From the NCBI GenBank assembly GCA_963934015.1, contig CAWVWT010000003.1, forward strand, positions 35,264-99,263: a DNA stretch of 64,000 nucleotides, written 5' to 3'. Under the pieces are notes generated by a model, which was not told where the DNA came from, ran no database searches, and saw nothing but the letters and a program-made list of their open reading frames with translations. Below are positions 52,284-59,672 of the stretch, piece after piece; position 1 is the stretch's first letter; the number at the start of each line of letters is the position of its first letter. Made by a program: the position numbers and the translations under genes. The DNA is from MGIIb-P sp963934015 (GTDB lineage: Archaea; Thermoplasmatota; Poseidoniia; Poseidoniales; Thalassarchaeaceae).

Positions 52284-53294
52284 ATGTCTCTGCTCGAGAC
52301 CCGTGATATGCAAGCAACCATCGTCAAGCAATTGCTTGGTGAGCAGGATGAAACCAATCTTGACAAGCATCGGTATATTGACCGTTTGATTGAAATCGCA
52401 GACTTAGAAAGTGCAGAGCATCAGAGCCTCATCGATCCATTCGACCGCTCAGTTGCATTAGTTTTTCAAATGTTTAGCGATGCAAGTTTGGATCCCTGGG
52501 ATGTGGACTTGTCCGTATTCATTGAACAATTCAATCAACGAACAAAGGATGCCGAAAATATAGACTTACCAACTTGTGGTCGCCTGATTCGGATGGCGTG
52601 GCAGGTGTTGCATGGTCAAGCTTCGACACTACTTGAGCGCGCAGAACGCGCCGAAGAAGAATGGGATGAAGACCCGTGGGCCTTGGAAGGATGGCAAACA
52701 GAATTTGAGGATGAAGAATACAATTTCAGTGTCGGAATCATCACGGGGCAAACAACCGATGTACTCCCCCATCTTCTCGATAGCCGAGTCAAGCGAGATG
52801 AGGGTCGCCCTGTGACACTTGCAGAATTACTGATGTCTTTGCAAGGTGCGCATCAAGATGTCGAAGAACGTCGCATCCGTGAAGCCAGCCGTGTCAAGCA
52901 TGCTGCAGAGGTTACTGATTGGATGTCAAATGTAACTACGCGAATGCATAAGGAAGACCTTGAGGATGACATCCGTCGCTGTTGGGAAGCGATTCGGGCC
53001 TCTAGCCCTGAAGGTGCACCAGTTACTCTTGAACAAGTCTCAACAAAACTCGCTGAACATTCAGCAGCAGAAGGGTGGACTTTGACCGAGGCTGAAGAGG
53101 AGGGTCAAGTTACTGGTTTTGTATCGGCTCTTTTCCTCACGCATCGAGGTTATACCGATTTGTGGCAGATGGAATATCCGAGTGGCGATATTTTCTTACA
53201 AGATAAGTGGCCCAAATTCGATGATTTTGCCGCAGTATCTACTGAGATTGGCATAGGTCCGCGTCAGGCAGATGGGGGTCTCGATGATGAGTGA
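52284..53294 (+). CDS. scpA: segregation and condensation protein A
   Basis: A 336-aa kleisin. N-terminal FDRSVALVFQMFSDASLDPWDVDLSVFIEQF is the SMC-neck binding helix region; the middle is acidic; the C-terminal winged helix is around 220-310 (VTLEQVSTKLAEHSAAEGW, VSALFLTHRGYTDLWQME). It bridges the two SMC heads. ATG 52284 follows AGGAGTGA; an earlier frame start overlaps the smc stop. Longer than bacterial ScpA (about 250 aa) owing to linker insertions. Confidence 0.9.
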   Translation: MSLLETRDMQATIVKQLLGEQDETNLDKHRYIDRLIEIADLESAEHQSLIDPFDRSVALVFQMFSDASLDPWDVDLSVFIEQFNQRTKDAENIDLPTCGRLIRMAWQVLHGQASTLLERAERAEEEWDEDPWALEGWQTEFEDEEYNFSVGIITGQTTDVLPHLLDSRVKRDEGRPVTLAELLMSLQGAHQDVEERRIREASRVKHAAEVTDWMSNVTTRMHKEDLEDDIRRCWEAIRASSPEGAPVTLEQVSTKLAEHSAAEGWTLTEAEEEGQVTGFVSALFLTHRGYTDLWQMEYPSGDIFLQDKWPKFDDFAAVSTEIGIGPRQADGGLDDE

Positions 53295-53928
53295 CGTCGA
53301 TCTTCGCACCCTACTTGAGGCCACATTATTCGGGGCAGGTCGCTCGCTATCCATCGAAGAACTTGCCGAATCCATGCAGCAAAATCCAAGTGAAATCATT
53401 ACAAATTTAGAATCACTTCAACACACCATGAAACGCCGACCTGGCGGCGCATTGCAATTGACCAGCGTTAGCGGGCGATGGGTCATGGAGGTCAAACCGA
53501 AATTGGCCAATCACATCCCTTCATCGTTCAGGACAGAGGTGCCACAGCGTTTGCTTGCAGCCGCAGCCCTCATCGCCTATCACCAACCAATGGCACAGAG
53601 CCAACTCGTGGAAATGATTGGTCAGCGTGCCTATGACCATGTACGTGACCTCGCTCATCTTGGATTGATCGACCGTCGACGCGATGGCCTCTCAAGGCGC
53701 TTGACAACAACTCGTCGTTTTGCAGAGATGTTTGGTTGTCCATTTTCCGAATCAAAGAAGGTTCGCAAGTGGTTTCGAGAACATGCTGCAAAAATGGGTA
53801 TGGATGGTGCAGAATTGGCAGCAAGCCTTGGCGATGGCGATGATGAGATTCAGGATGCTCCTGAGGTACCAGTCGGCGTAGATTGGGATGAATCAAGTGC
53901 CGAAATTATCGCAGATGAAGAAGAGTGA
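53287..53928 (+). CDS. scpB: segregation and condensation protein B
   Basis: A 213-aa protein with two winged helices (LRTLLEATLFGAGRSLSIEELAES and LLAAAALIAYHQPMAQSQLVEMIGQRAYDHVRDLAHLGLI), the classic ScpB architecture; it binds ScpA as a dimer. The last ~35 residues are acidic. ATGs at 53284 and 53287 both lie inside the end of scpA (8-11 bp overlap), so translation is coupled. Confidence 0.92.
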   Translation: MSDVDLRTLLEATLFGAGRSLSIEELAESMQQNPSEIITNLESLQHTMKRRPGGALQLTSVSGRWVMEVKPKLANHIPSSFRTEVPQRLLAAAALIAYHQPMAQSQLVEMIGQRAYDHVRDLAHLGLIDRRRDGLSRRLTTTRRFAEMFGCPFSESKKVRKWFREHAAKMGMDGAELAASLGDGDDEIQDAPEVPVGVDWDESSAEIIADEEE

Positions 53929-55224
53929 CTACCCTTCTCTTAGCATTTTCAAAGCACTCTCGATTGCGGCGGCGGTAATTCGCTCTCCACTGGACCGAAT
54001 CATATCAACTACCACATCGACTTCGTGATCTTCAGCCCCTGCAGTAACAGCCATATTCCTCGCGTGTAGTTTCATGTGACCAGCCTGGATACCAACTGTA
54101 GCAAGTGCGCGCAAAGCCCCTAGATTCTGCGCCAACCCGGCTGCTGCCATTACTTTGGCCAAATCATCAGCTGTTCTGGCTCCCATGATGGCAACATTGG
54201 CCTTTGCCACCGGGTGAACTCGCACTGCGCCACCGACCAGCCCGACGGGCATGGGTAACTCGATTGACCCAACCAAATTTCCATCTCCATCCTTTTCCCA
54301 ATGGGTCAAGGACCCGTATGTTCGCCCATAGGCTGCGTAGGAATGTGCCCCTGATTCGATTGCACGCCAATCCTGTCCACAAGCTACACCAATGGGTGAT
54401 ATGGCATTCATGATGCCTTTGTTGTGTGTTGTAGCGCGAAATGGATCGGCAGCGGCGAAATGGTATGCTTGTAATATACCTTCAATGACTTCTGCCCCTT
54501 GTACCGCATCGCCTGCACTAGACATCTCTACAGGGGTGAATGTAGCACTAACTCGGGCCAAGCGGTGAATTGCCAAATTACTGATGATGCGGAGAATTAC
54601 TGTACCCCCTGAAATCACCTCAATCCGTGGGGCAATTGTTTCCGCCATGGTGTTGACTGCATTGGCACCCATTGCATCACGGCAATCAACGAGAATGTGT
54701 ACAATCACCATCGGTCCGGATTGAGTGTCGATGACTCTTACTTCGAGGTCTCTGCAACCCCCACCAAACTTGACTAGAATTGGGTCGACCTCGTTACATG
54801 CAGTAATTAGACTGTCTTTTGCCTCTAAAATGGCATTTTTCGCAGCAAAAGCATCCTCGCAATTCACGATTTGTATTTGCCCAATCATAATTGGATCTGT
54901 ATTGTTTGAGACAAAACCTCCCTTTGCATGGCAACGTTTGGCCATATTACTGGCTGCAGCCACAACTGAGGGTTCTTCGAGAGCGAAGGGTACGATGTAG
55001 TGCTCTCCATCGATGATGAAATTTGTAGCAACACCGACGGGGAGGGCCAATGTGCCGATGACATTCTCGATAATTCGATCGGCAGCAGTCTCTGAGAGCT
55101 CACCTGTTGCAGCGAGTGCATCTATGGCATCTTGTTCCAATCCAGCCAATTCTGCAACCTTCTCTCTACGTTCTTTGACGCTTAATTTGTAAAATCCCTT
55201 CAGGCGACTGTTCTCAACAGGCAT
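53929..55224 (-). CDS. hmgA: hydroxymethylglutaryl-CoA reductase, class II
   Basis: A 431-aa class II enzyme: SRLKGFYKLSVKERREKVAE start, ENVIGTLALPVGVATNF with catalytic Glu, DAMGANAVNTMAE (DAMGxN dinucleotide motif), GVACGQDWRAIESGAHSYAA, and GIQAGHMKLHARNMA with catalytic His. It makes mevalonate for isoprenoid lipids. Class II HMGRs are bacterial in origin and are used by Thermoplasmata relatives in place of class I. ATG 55224; the stop abuts scpB's stop. Its promoter lies in the repeat region upstream. Confidence 0.95.
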   Translation of the reverse strand: MPVENSRLKGFYKLSVKERREKVAELAGLEQDAIDALAATGELSETAADRIIENVIGTLALPVGVATNFIIDGEHYIVPFALEEPSVVAAASNMAKRCHAKGGFVSNNTDPIMIGQIQIVNCEDAFAAKNAILEAKDSLITACNEVDPILVKFGGGCRDLEVRVIDTQSGPMVIVHILVDCRDAMGANAVNTMAETIAPRIEVISGGTVILRIISNLAIHRLARVSATFTPVEMSSAGDAVQGAEVIEGILQAYHFAAADPFRATTHNKGIMNAISPIGVACGQDWRAIESGAHSYAAYGRTYGSLTHWEKDGDGNLVGSIELPMPVGLVGGAVRVHPVAKANVAIMGARTADDLAKVMAAAGLAQNLGALRALATVGIQAGHMKLHARNMAVTAGAEDHEVDVVVDMIRSSGERITAAAIESALKMLREG

Positions 55225-55534
55225 ACACAATCCTCGTTACACTCCTTCCATTCGATGTCCTAAAGGGTTGCGAATAGGTCAGTTCCAAACCCCGTGTTTT
55301 TGATAGAAATCGCCTATGTGTGTTTAGGGTGAAGCGTTAACAAAGCGTTACTAACGCTTAGCACGCGTTAACAATGCGTTAACAATGCGTTAATATGATA
55401 CAATAAGTACCAAAAAAAATAACAACTCAAGTCTGAAATGCCATTCGGTGTACCCTTGAACGCTTCCAAATCGAATTCTGAATGTGTTAGACTCGCGTTA
55501 ACTTGTTAAACCCAAGTAAAGTTCGCTGACCCAG
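55225..55534. promoter_or_regulatory. 310-bp divergent intergenic region with repeats and AT-rich tract
   Basis: Lies between hmgA (minus) and the AAA+ protein gene (plus). It holds the repeat array at 55334-55397, an AT-rich segment at 55390-55430 (with eight consecutive A at 55413-55420), and a further GCGTTAAC unit 33 nt before the AAA+ start. No open frame or RNA fold explains it. Candidate replication origin or autoregulatory operator. Confidence 0.6.
55334..55397 (+). repeat. phased GCGTTAACAAT direct repeats with a GCGTTA-C-TAACGC inverted repeat
   Basis: GCGTTA units start at 55334, 55345, 55365, 55376 and 55387. Two are identical 11-mers GCGTTAACAAT (55365-55386), the first is GCGTTAACAAA, the last GCGTTAATATG. 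Unit 55345-55357 is a perfect dyad GCGTTA C TAACGC. The 11-bp step puts the sites on one face of the helix. A separate copy, GCGTTAAC followed by TTGTTAAAC, lies at 55495-55511. Confidence 0.85.
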
Positions 55535-57208
55535 ATGTCGAATAGTGTCACGAATACCTTGCACCTCCCTCACATGCGTGCAAACCCCTTCTCATCACGC
55601 CCCATCGAGGCTAGTGATTACACATTGCTCGTCGCCCGAAGCGAACTAATGTCGAATTTAAGCCACCATCTGCGTTTTGGAAGTCCTCGCCTGATGATTT
55701 TGCTCGGGGAGCGTGGATCAGGCCGAACCTCGATTTTACAAGCTCTCAGCAACCTTTCCCCAACATCCTACCCCTTTACGTATTACCCTGAAGGAAACCC
55801 CAGCAAAACTCTCCTGCATGAAATGTATTGCCTGATTGCAGGGTATGAGGTGCCCCCGTCGACAAATACACTGGTTGAGGAAATGGTAAAATCCTTGAAA
55901 GGTAAAAGTGGTGATTTACCCCTAATTACATTTGATTTTCCCGGCGTAGGTGGGGCAGACTTAGCACAAGTGTTTGAGCGTTTAACTCCAGTGTTGCGCC
56001 GGTTGCGCTCTTTGGTTATCGTCGCCCTTACACCTGCACAATTGGCTGCTTGGTCAGACGATTTACAAAATGAGTACGATATCACAGAACCATTGGAAGA
56101 TTTCGATGCTGCAGATATCCGTTCCCTCATCGATAAACGAATCAGTCAAGTGAGTAATGAAGGGTGGAATGCCCCTCAATCATTGATTGAAGATGCAATC
56201 TCCCATACTGGAGGCCGCGCCATCCATGTGGTCCGGCATTTCCGCGATTTACTCGATTCTGAAAGGGGCGCATCGACAGCATTCTCTCGTAAACAGGAAA
56301 TGATTCAGTCAATGGACTTAGAGCCTAATGATGCGAAGACCCGCATGGCATCTCAAGTTGAACCACTCGAATCGTTGGTTGATGAAAAAGAACCAGGGGG
56401 GGTCCCAGAGGTGTCTGAGCCTGAACTCGAACCCGAACTCGAGCCCGAGATTGATTTCCATTGGGACATCCCTGAGATGGAACCCGAATTGGAAGCAGAA
56501 TTTCCTGAGGAGTCCACCGAAGAATCACCTGAGGATGGCGACGATTCACCATCAGAGTTTGAATTACGATCCTTGGAGGTCGAAGAAACAGATGAACCTG
56601 ATATGTCCCAAGCACTGGGTGGTGCAATTCTTCAGATGGAACCTGGAACCGAACCCCCGCCCCCTATGCGCGCATTTGGTGGGCTTACAGATCGTCAACG
56701 TTCAGCAAAAATGGAAATCGGTCTTGACAACGCCCTTCGACCTAAAGTCAGTGGCCCGATGGAGGCAAAACCCGACACAACGATGCATTTTGCCGATGAA
56801 GAACCTGAAATAGAATCTGAAGAAACAACCTACTGGGTTACCGATTCACTCCCGGAACCCGAACCCGCTCCTGCCATGGACCCCGTGGCAGCCAAATCCA
56901 TTGGCGAAAATCTCCGTAAGGACAAACCGAAACCCATTGGCTCAACCTTGCCTTTGGACTTCGAGAAGGTATCTTCACTCAGTGATTCTGAGATTTCTAT
57001 CGTAGAGGCATCAATTGCAAGAGAGGTATCTCCATCCGATGCCGCACTACAAGCCTATCTTGCAGTGGGGCGGCCTCGGTTATCACAAATTTTCAATGGG
57101 CTGCATAAGGCCGGAATTTTGTCTGTGCGGAAAAAAGGTCGAACCCGGTTGTTCCGTATTTCAGATCAAGCAAAGGCGCATTTCTCAGATGGCCATATGG
57201 AGGCCTAA
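55535..57208 (+). CDS. AAA+-like ATPase with degraded Walker A, acidic linker and winged helix
   Basis: A 557-aa protein. Residues 14-250 follow an Orc1/ExeA-like AAA+ layout: NPFSSRPIEASDY, P-loop LLGERGSGRTSILQAL with Arg replacing the Walker Lys, LITFDFPGVGG where Walker B should end in DE, and a lid with sensor-2-like HTGGRAIHVVRHFRDLL. Residues ~285-450 are acidic and repetitive (EPELEPELEPE). Residues ~480-557 are a MarR-type winged helix (AYLAVGRPRLSQIFNGLHKAGILSVRKKG). Probably a DNA-binding regulator or initiator-like protein with weak or no ATPase activity; function unknown. First gene of a module running to 58835. Confidence 0.65.
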   Translation: MSNSVTNTLHLPHMRANPFSSRPIEASDYTLLVARSELMSNLSHHLRFGSPRLMILLGERGSGRTSILQALSNLSPTSYPFTYYPEGNPSKTLLHEMYCLIAGYEVPPSTNTLVEEMVKSLKGKSGDLPLITFDFPGVGGADLAQVFERLTPVLRRLRSLVIVALTPAQLAAWSDDLQNEYDITEPLEDFDAADIRSLIDKRISQVSNEGWNAPQSLIEDAISHTGGRAIHVVRHFRDLLDSERGASTAFSRKQEMIQSMDLEPNDAKTRMASQVEPLESLVDEKEPGGVPEVSEPELEPELEPEIDFHWDIPEMEPELEAEFPEESTEESPEDGDDSPSEFELRSLEVEETDEPDMSQALGGAILQMEPGTEPPPPMRAFGGLTDRQRSAKMEIGLDNALRPKVSGPMEAKPDTTMHFADEEPEIESEETTYWVTDSLPEPEPAPAMDPVAAKSIGENLRKDKPKPIGSTLPLDFEKVSSLSDSEISIVEASIAREVSPSDAALQAYLAVGRPRLSQIFNGLHKAGILSVRKKGRTRLFRISDQAKAHFSDGHMEA

Positions 57209-57210
57209 AC

Positions 57211-58248
57211 ATGACTGAAGAACGCTGGGAAATCGCTTGGAGTCACCAAGTCGAGGGTCGTGTAGGCGCACTCGCCTGCCTTGGCGACGATTGCCTAATT
57301 GCAGCTGGAACCATTGTTCGCAGATTGAATGCAGATGGTGATTTCCTATGGCGCCGCGAGTTTTCATTTGACGTTTATAGATTAGAGCACGATGGAACGA
57401 ATGTGGCTGTTCTAGCAGGCACTGCATTTTTCTTGCTGGATTTAGCTACAGGGGAATTAGTCGGTGAAGGCAGGGCAGTCGCAGGCGGATTCCGTGATAT
57501 CGTCCGTCGACCCGGTGGCGGGTGGTTGCTTTCAGACCGTGGAGACCACATACACCTGTTCAATCGCCGAGGCCGTGGAATCCGACGACTTCGTCCTGGG
57601 CCACTTCAGAAGATGGTTGGTTGGATTGACCGCGAAATCTTACTCGCTCAAGATGACGATGGCTGCCTGAGGGCTTTACGGTTGGGTGGTGATGATGCTC
57701 AACGTCAAATCGAGACAACCCGGTGGTCTTGGGTATCCAGGTTACACAGTGGGCGTGTGTTGGTTCAACAGGCTGATGGTAGTTTGCAGGAAGGGGTACC
57801 AAATCCGTTCGGGTGGGATCGCATTGATCGGATTCCAGGGGATGGCCTTGTGCCTTTGGATGCAGTTTGGACCGGTGAAGGCTGGTGGGCGCTAGATGTT
57901 GCAGGTGATTTGATACGACTTCCTCCTGAAGATAATTTTGAACGCAGGCCCGCTGGTGACATCATATCGTCAAACCTCGTAGATCGAATGCTTACCGCCA
58001 CCCGTGACGGACTTGTTCGAATGTGGATTGGTCCTCATTTGGTGAGTCGCAGACGACTGTTGTTTGAAGAAATTGCATCAGGTGAAATACGCCGACTCGA
58101 TTGGGAACAACGTCAAGTGATTTTCGAAGCGGCCCGTGATGCAGAAGACTCTGGTATGCTCAGTCGCGCCATTGAATTGTACGAATCATTAGGTCGCGCA
58201 GAAGATGTACGTCGGTTGATTTCTCATCGGGAGGGTGCTGATGTCTGA
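57211..58248 (+). CDS. beta-propeller protein with C-terminal helices, unknown function
   Basis: A 345-aa soluble protein with no signal peptide. Residues 1-285 contain regular blades ending in hydrophobic-W/L-D patterns (GDDCLIAAGTIVRRLNADGDFLWR, TAFFLLDLATGELVGEG, GGWLLSDRGDHIHLFNRRG, GDGLVPLDAVWTGEGWWALDVAGDL), consistent with a PQQ/WD-like propeller. The last 60 residues are helical with a TPR-like step (LSRAIELYESLGRAEDVRRLI). It starts 2 bp after the AAA+ gene and overlaps the DUF357 gene by 8 bp, so it likely works with them. Confidence 0.62.
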   Translation: MTEERWEIAWSHQVEGRVGALACLGDDCLIAAGTIVRRLNADGDFLWRREFSFDVYRLEHDGTNVAVLAGTAFFLLDLATGELVGEGRAVAGGFRDIVRRPGGGWLLSDRGDHIHLFNRRGRGIRRLRPGPLQKMVGWIDREILLAQDDDGCLRALRLGGDDAQRQIETTRWSWVSRLHSGRVLVQQADGSLQEGVPNPFGWDRIDRIPGDGLVPLDAVWTGEGWWALDVAGDLIRLPPEDNFERRPAGDIISSNLVDRMLTATRDGLVRMWIGPHLVSRRRLLFEEIASGEIRRLDWEQRQVIFEAARDAEDSGMLSRAIELYESLGRAEDVRRLISHREGADV

Positions 58249-58540
58249 ATCCCACACGGAAGTTACTTCTGAGTTGGTAGAACGATACATCAGCCTCACA
58301 GACAGAGCACGACAAAAAATCACACCACTGTGTACCCCTAATTCAGATGAAGGGAAGCATCTGGCGATCATGATGGAAATGACAGATTCCTACACATCCG
58401 ATGCAAAATGGTTTGCTGAGCAAGGAGATTTGGTTCGTGCTTTCGGTGCGATTAACTATGCACATGCTTGGATTGATTGCGCTGTCAAAATTGGTTTGAT
58501 GGATGGACACGGTGATGATGAAATGTTCACATTACCCTGA
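58241..58540 (+). CDS. DUF357 family helical protein
   Basis: A 99-aa all-helical protein. The segment MTDSYTSDAKWFAEQGDLVRAFGAINYAHAWIDCAVKIGL matches the conserved archaeal DUF357 signature (DSxxF...GDxxxAFxxxxYAHGWLDAGxRLG). The function of the family is unknown. ATG 58241 overlaps the propeller gene's stop by 8 bp. Confidence 0.8.
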   Translation: MSESHTEVTSELVERYISLTDRARQKITPLCTPNSDEGKHLAIMMEMTDSYTSDAKWFAEQGDLVRAFGAINYAHAWIDCAVKIGLMDGHGDDEMFTLP

Positions 58541-58598
58541 GTCTACACAGGCCAAACAAACACCAGTTTCAAAAAGGGTGGTTTGACCGCGGCCGAAT

Positions 58599-58835
58599 AT
58601 GAGTGCCGAACCAGGCGACCGCCGAGACGTGGAAGAATTACGCGATATGCTGCACGAAGCAGAGGAGCGAAAGGTATTGTGGGAACGCCACTTCAAGAGT
58701 GCCAAGATGGATCGTAAATCAAATGCAGAGGCGATTCGCAATATTACTGCACTGCGCGGTGTTATCAAAACAATTCGGTGGACATTGAATATGTCTGACA
58801 AGAATGGAATCCCCATTCCACATCCTCTTGACTAA
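58599..58835 (+). CDS. small coiled-coil protein, unknown function
   Basis: A 78-aa charged helical protein (VEELRDMLHEAEERKVLWER, NAEAIRNITALRGVIKTIRW) with a Pro-rich end. It lies 58 bp after the DUF357 gene on the same strand. Its stop overlaps the convergent membrane-protein stop by 4 bp. Codon pattern and amphipathic spacing support it as real. Confidence 0.6.
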   Translation: MSAEPGDRRDVEELRDMLHEAEERKVLWERHFKSAKMDRKSNAEAIRNITALRGVIKTIRWTLNMSDKNGIPIPHPLD

Positions 58836-59302
58836 ATTTTCCTGCCCCAAATATCATTGGTAAATCCACCGAGTTCTGCCACTCTTTCCCTCGATCGCTT
58901 GGCAACTGTGGCTACTCCATGAATCCAGATAATGAATGCTAATGGGGCACAAATGGCGGTCCCAAGAAAAAATGTGAATAGGAAAAATATCCCGATTCCC
59001 AACCAAATTTGTTTGGTTTTCCGTGGCTGAATACAGCCGAGTGCACTGTAATCAATTCCTGGTAGGAAAAAAGCCATGGTCATCGAAAATAGTTTGACAG
59101 TAGTACCATTCCATTCCCCTGAAACTCTTCTCAATTCACCCGTAGATGTATTTCCTGGTTCAACAAGGACGTTTGAAATTCCCAACTCTTCAAGTTTAGA
59201 AACATCGTTAATTTTGTTTGCTGGAATCCACCGTTCAGAAGCATAATCCCACACCCAGCGACCATCATCGCTGAATCTTGGCAGTTGAAACCACCTACTC
59301 AA
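58832..59302 (-). CDS. two-span membrane protein, unknown function
   Basis: Protein of 156 aa. N-terminal ~75 residues are soluble, with a Trp-rich start (RWFQLPRFSDDGRWVWDYASERW) that looks like a small WW-like or DUF2510-type module. Two spans follow (LFSMTMAFFLPGIDYSALG is weak; IWLGIGIFFLFTFFLGTAICAPLAFIIWIHGV is strong), and the C-terminus is basic. Only TTG is available at 59302, overlapping the PIN gene by 8 bp; a start inside is possible. Confidence 0.55.
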   Translation of the reverse strand: MSRWFQLPRFSDDGRWVWDYASERWIPANKINDVSKLEELGISNVLVEPGNTSTGELRRVSGEWNGTTVKLFSMTMAFFLPGIDYSALGCIQPRKTKQIWLGIGIFFLFTFFLGTAICAPLAFIIWIHGVATVAKRSRERVAELGGFTNDIWGRKI

Positions 59303-59672
59303 TCAATCGTAACGCCTTCGATCCATGAACTTCAATGATTGAGGCATTTGCTTCATGGAGGCGTGCTTTGAGAATCTTGTCCACAGTCAAAACTGGCCAA
59401 TTCTGCGTTATAGCCAAATTGAGAAGTTCATCATCGGTATGTTCACCTTCACCCGAAACGATTTCTGTACGTTCTTGTAGTAAATCGAGGAGTAAGGTGC
59501 GAGATTCACGCTCTGCCAACCGAGCCAATTCACTCAAAACTGCATCAGTGATTTTGAGTTCAACTGGACCAACCTGAGTTTCAAGTGCCAAATCAATATT
59601 GATTCGAGCATCAACAACAGCTACCCAGCCACAAGCATCGACGAGCACGCCCGTCAAGACCTCACCCCGCAA
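59295..59672 (-). CDS. PIN-domain protein (archaeal Fcf1/VapC9-like)
   Basis: A 125-aa PIN fold: VLVDACGWVAVV (first Asp), ITDAVLSELARLAERES, and the late acidic motif EHTDDELLNLAITQNWPVLTVDKILKARLHE. PIN proteins of this group are often encoded next to aIF2-gamma in archaea and are likely RNases in ribosome biogenesis or quality control. The first Asp is in VDACG rather than the usual DTN. TTG 59672 gives an 11-bp overlap with the aIF2-gamma stop; GTG 59648 (VLVDACGW) is an equally good start. Confidence 0.85.
   Translation of the reverse strand: MRGEVLTGVLVDACGWVAVVDARINIDLALETQVGPVELKITDAVLSELARLAERESRTLLLDLLQERTEIVSGEGEHTDDELLNLAITQNWPVLTVDKILKARLHEANASIIEVHGSKALRLIE

Noticed and set aside
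52115..52370. Open frames antisense to the smc tail
   Set aside because: Low-complexity Ser/Pro products mirroring the acidic tail; no start site or neighbour support.
55334..55397. CRISPR array
   Set aside because: Units are only 11 bp and contiguous, without unique spacers, and no cas gene is nearby.
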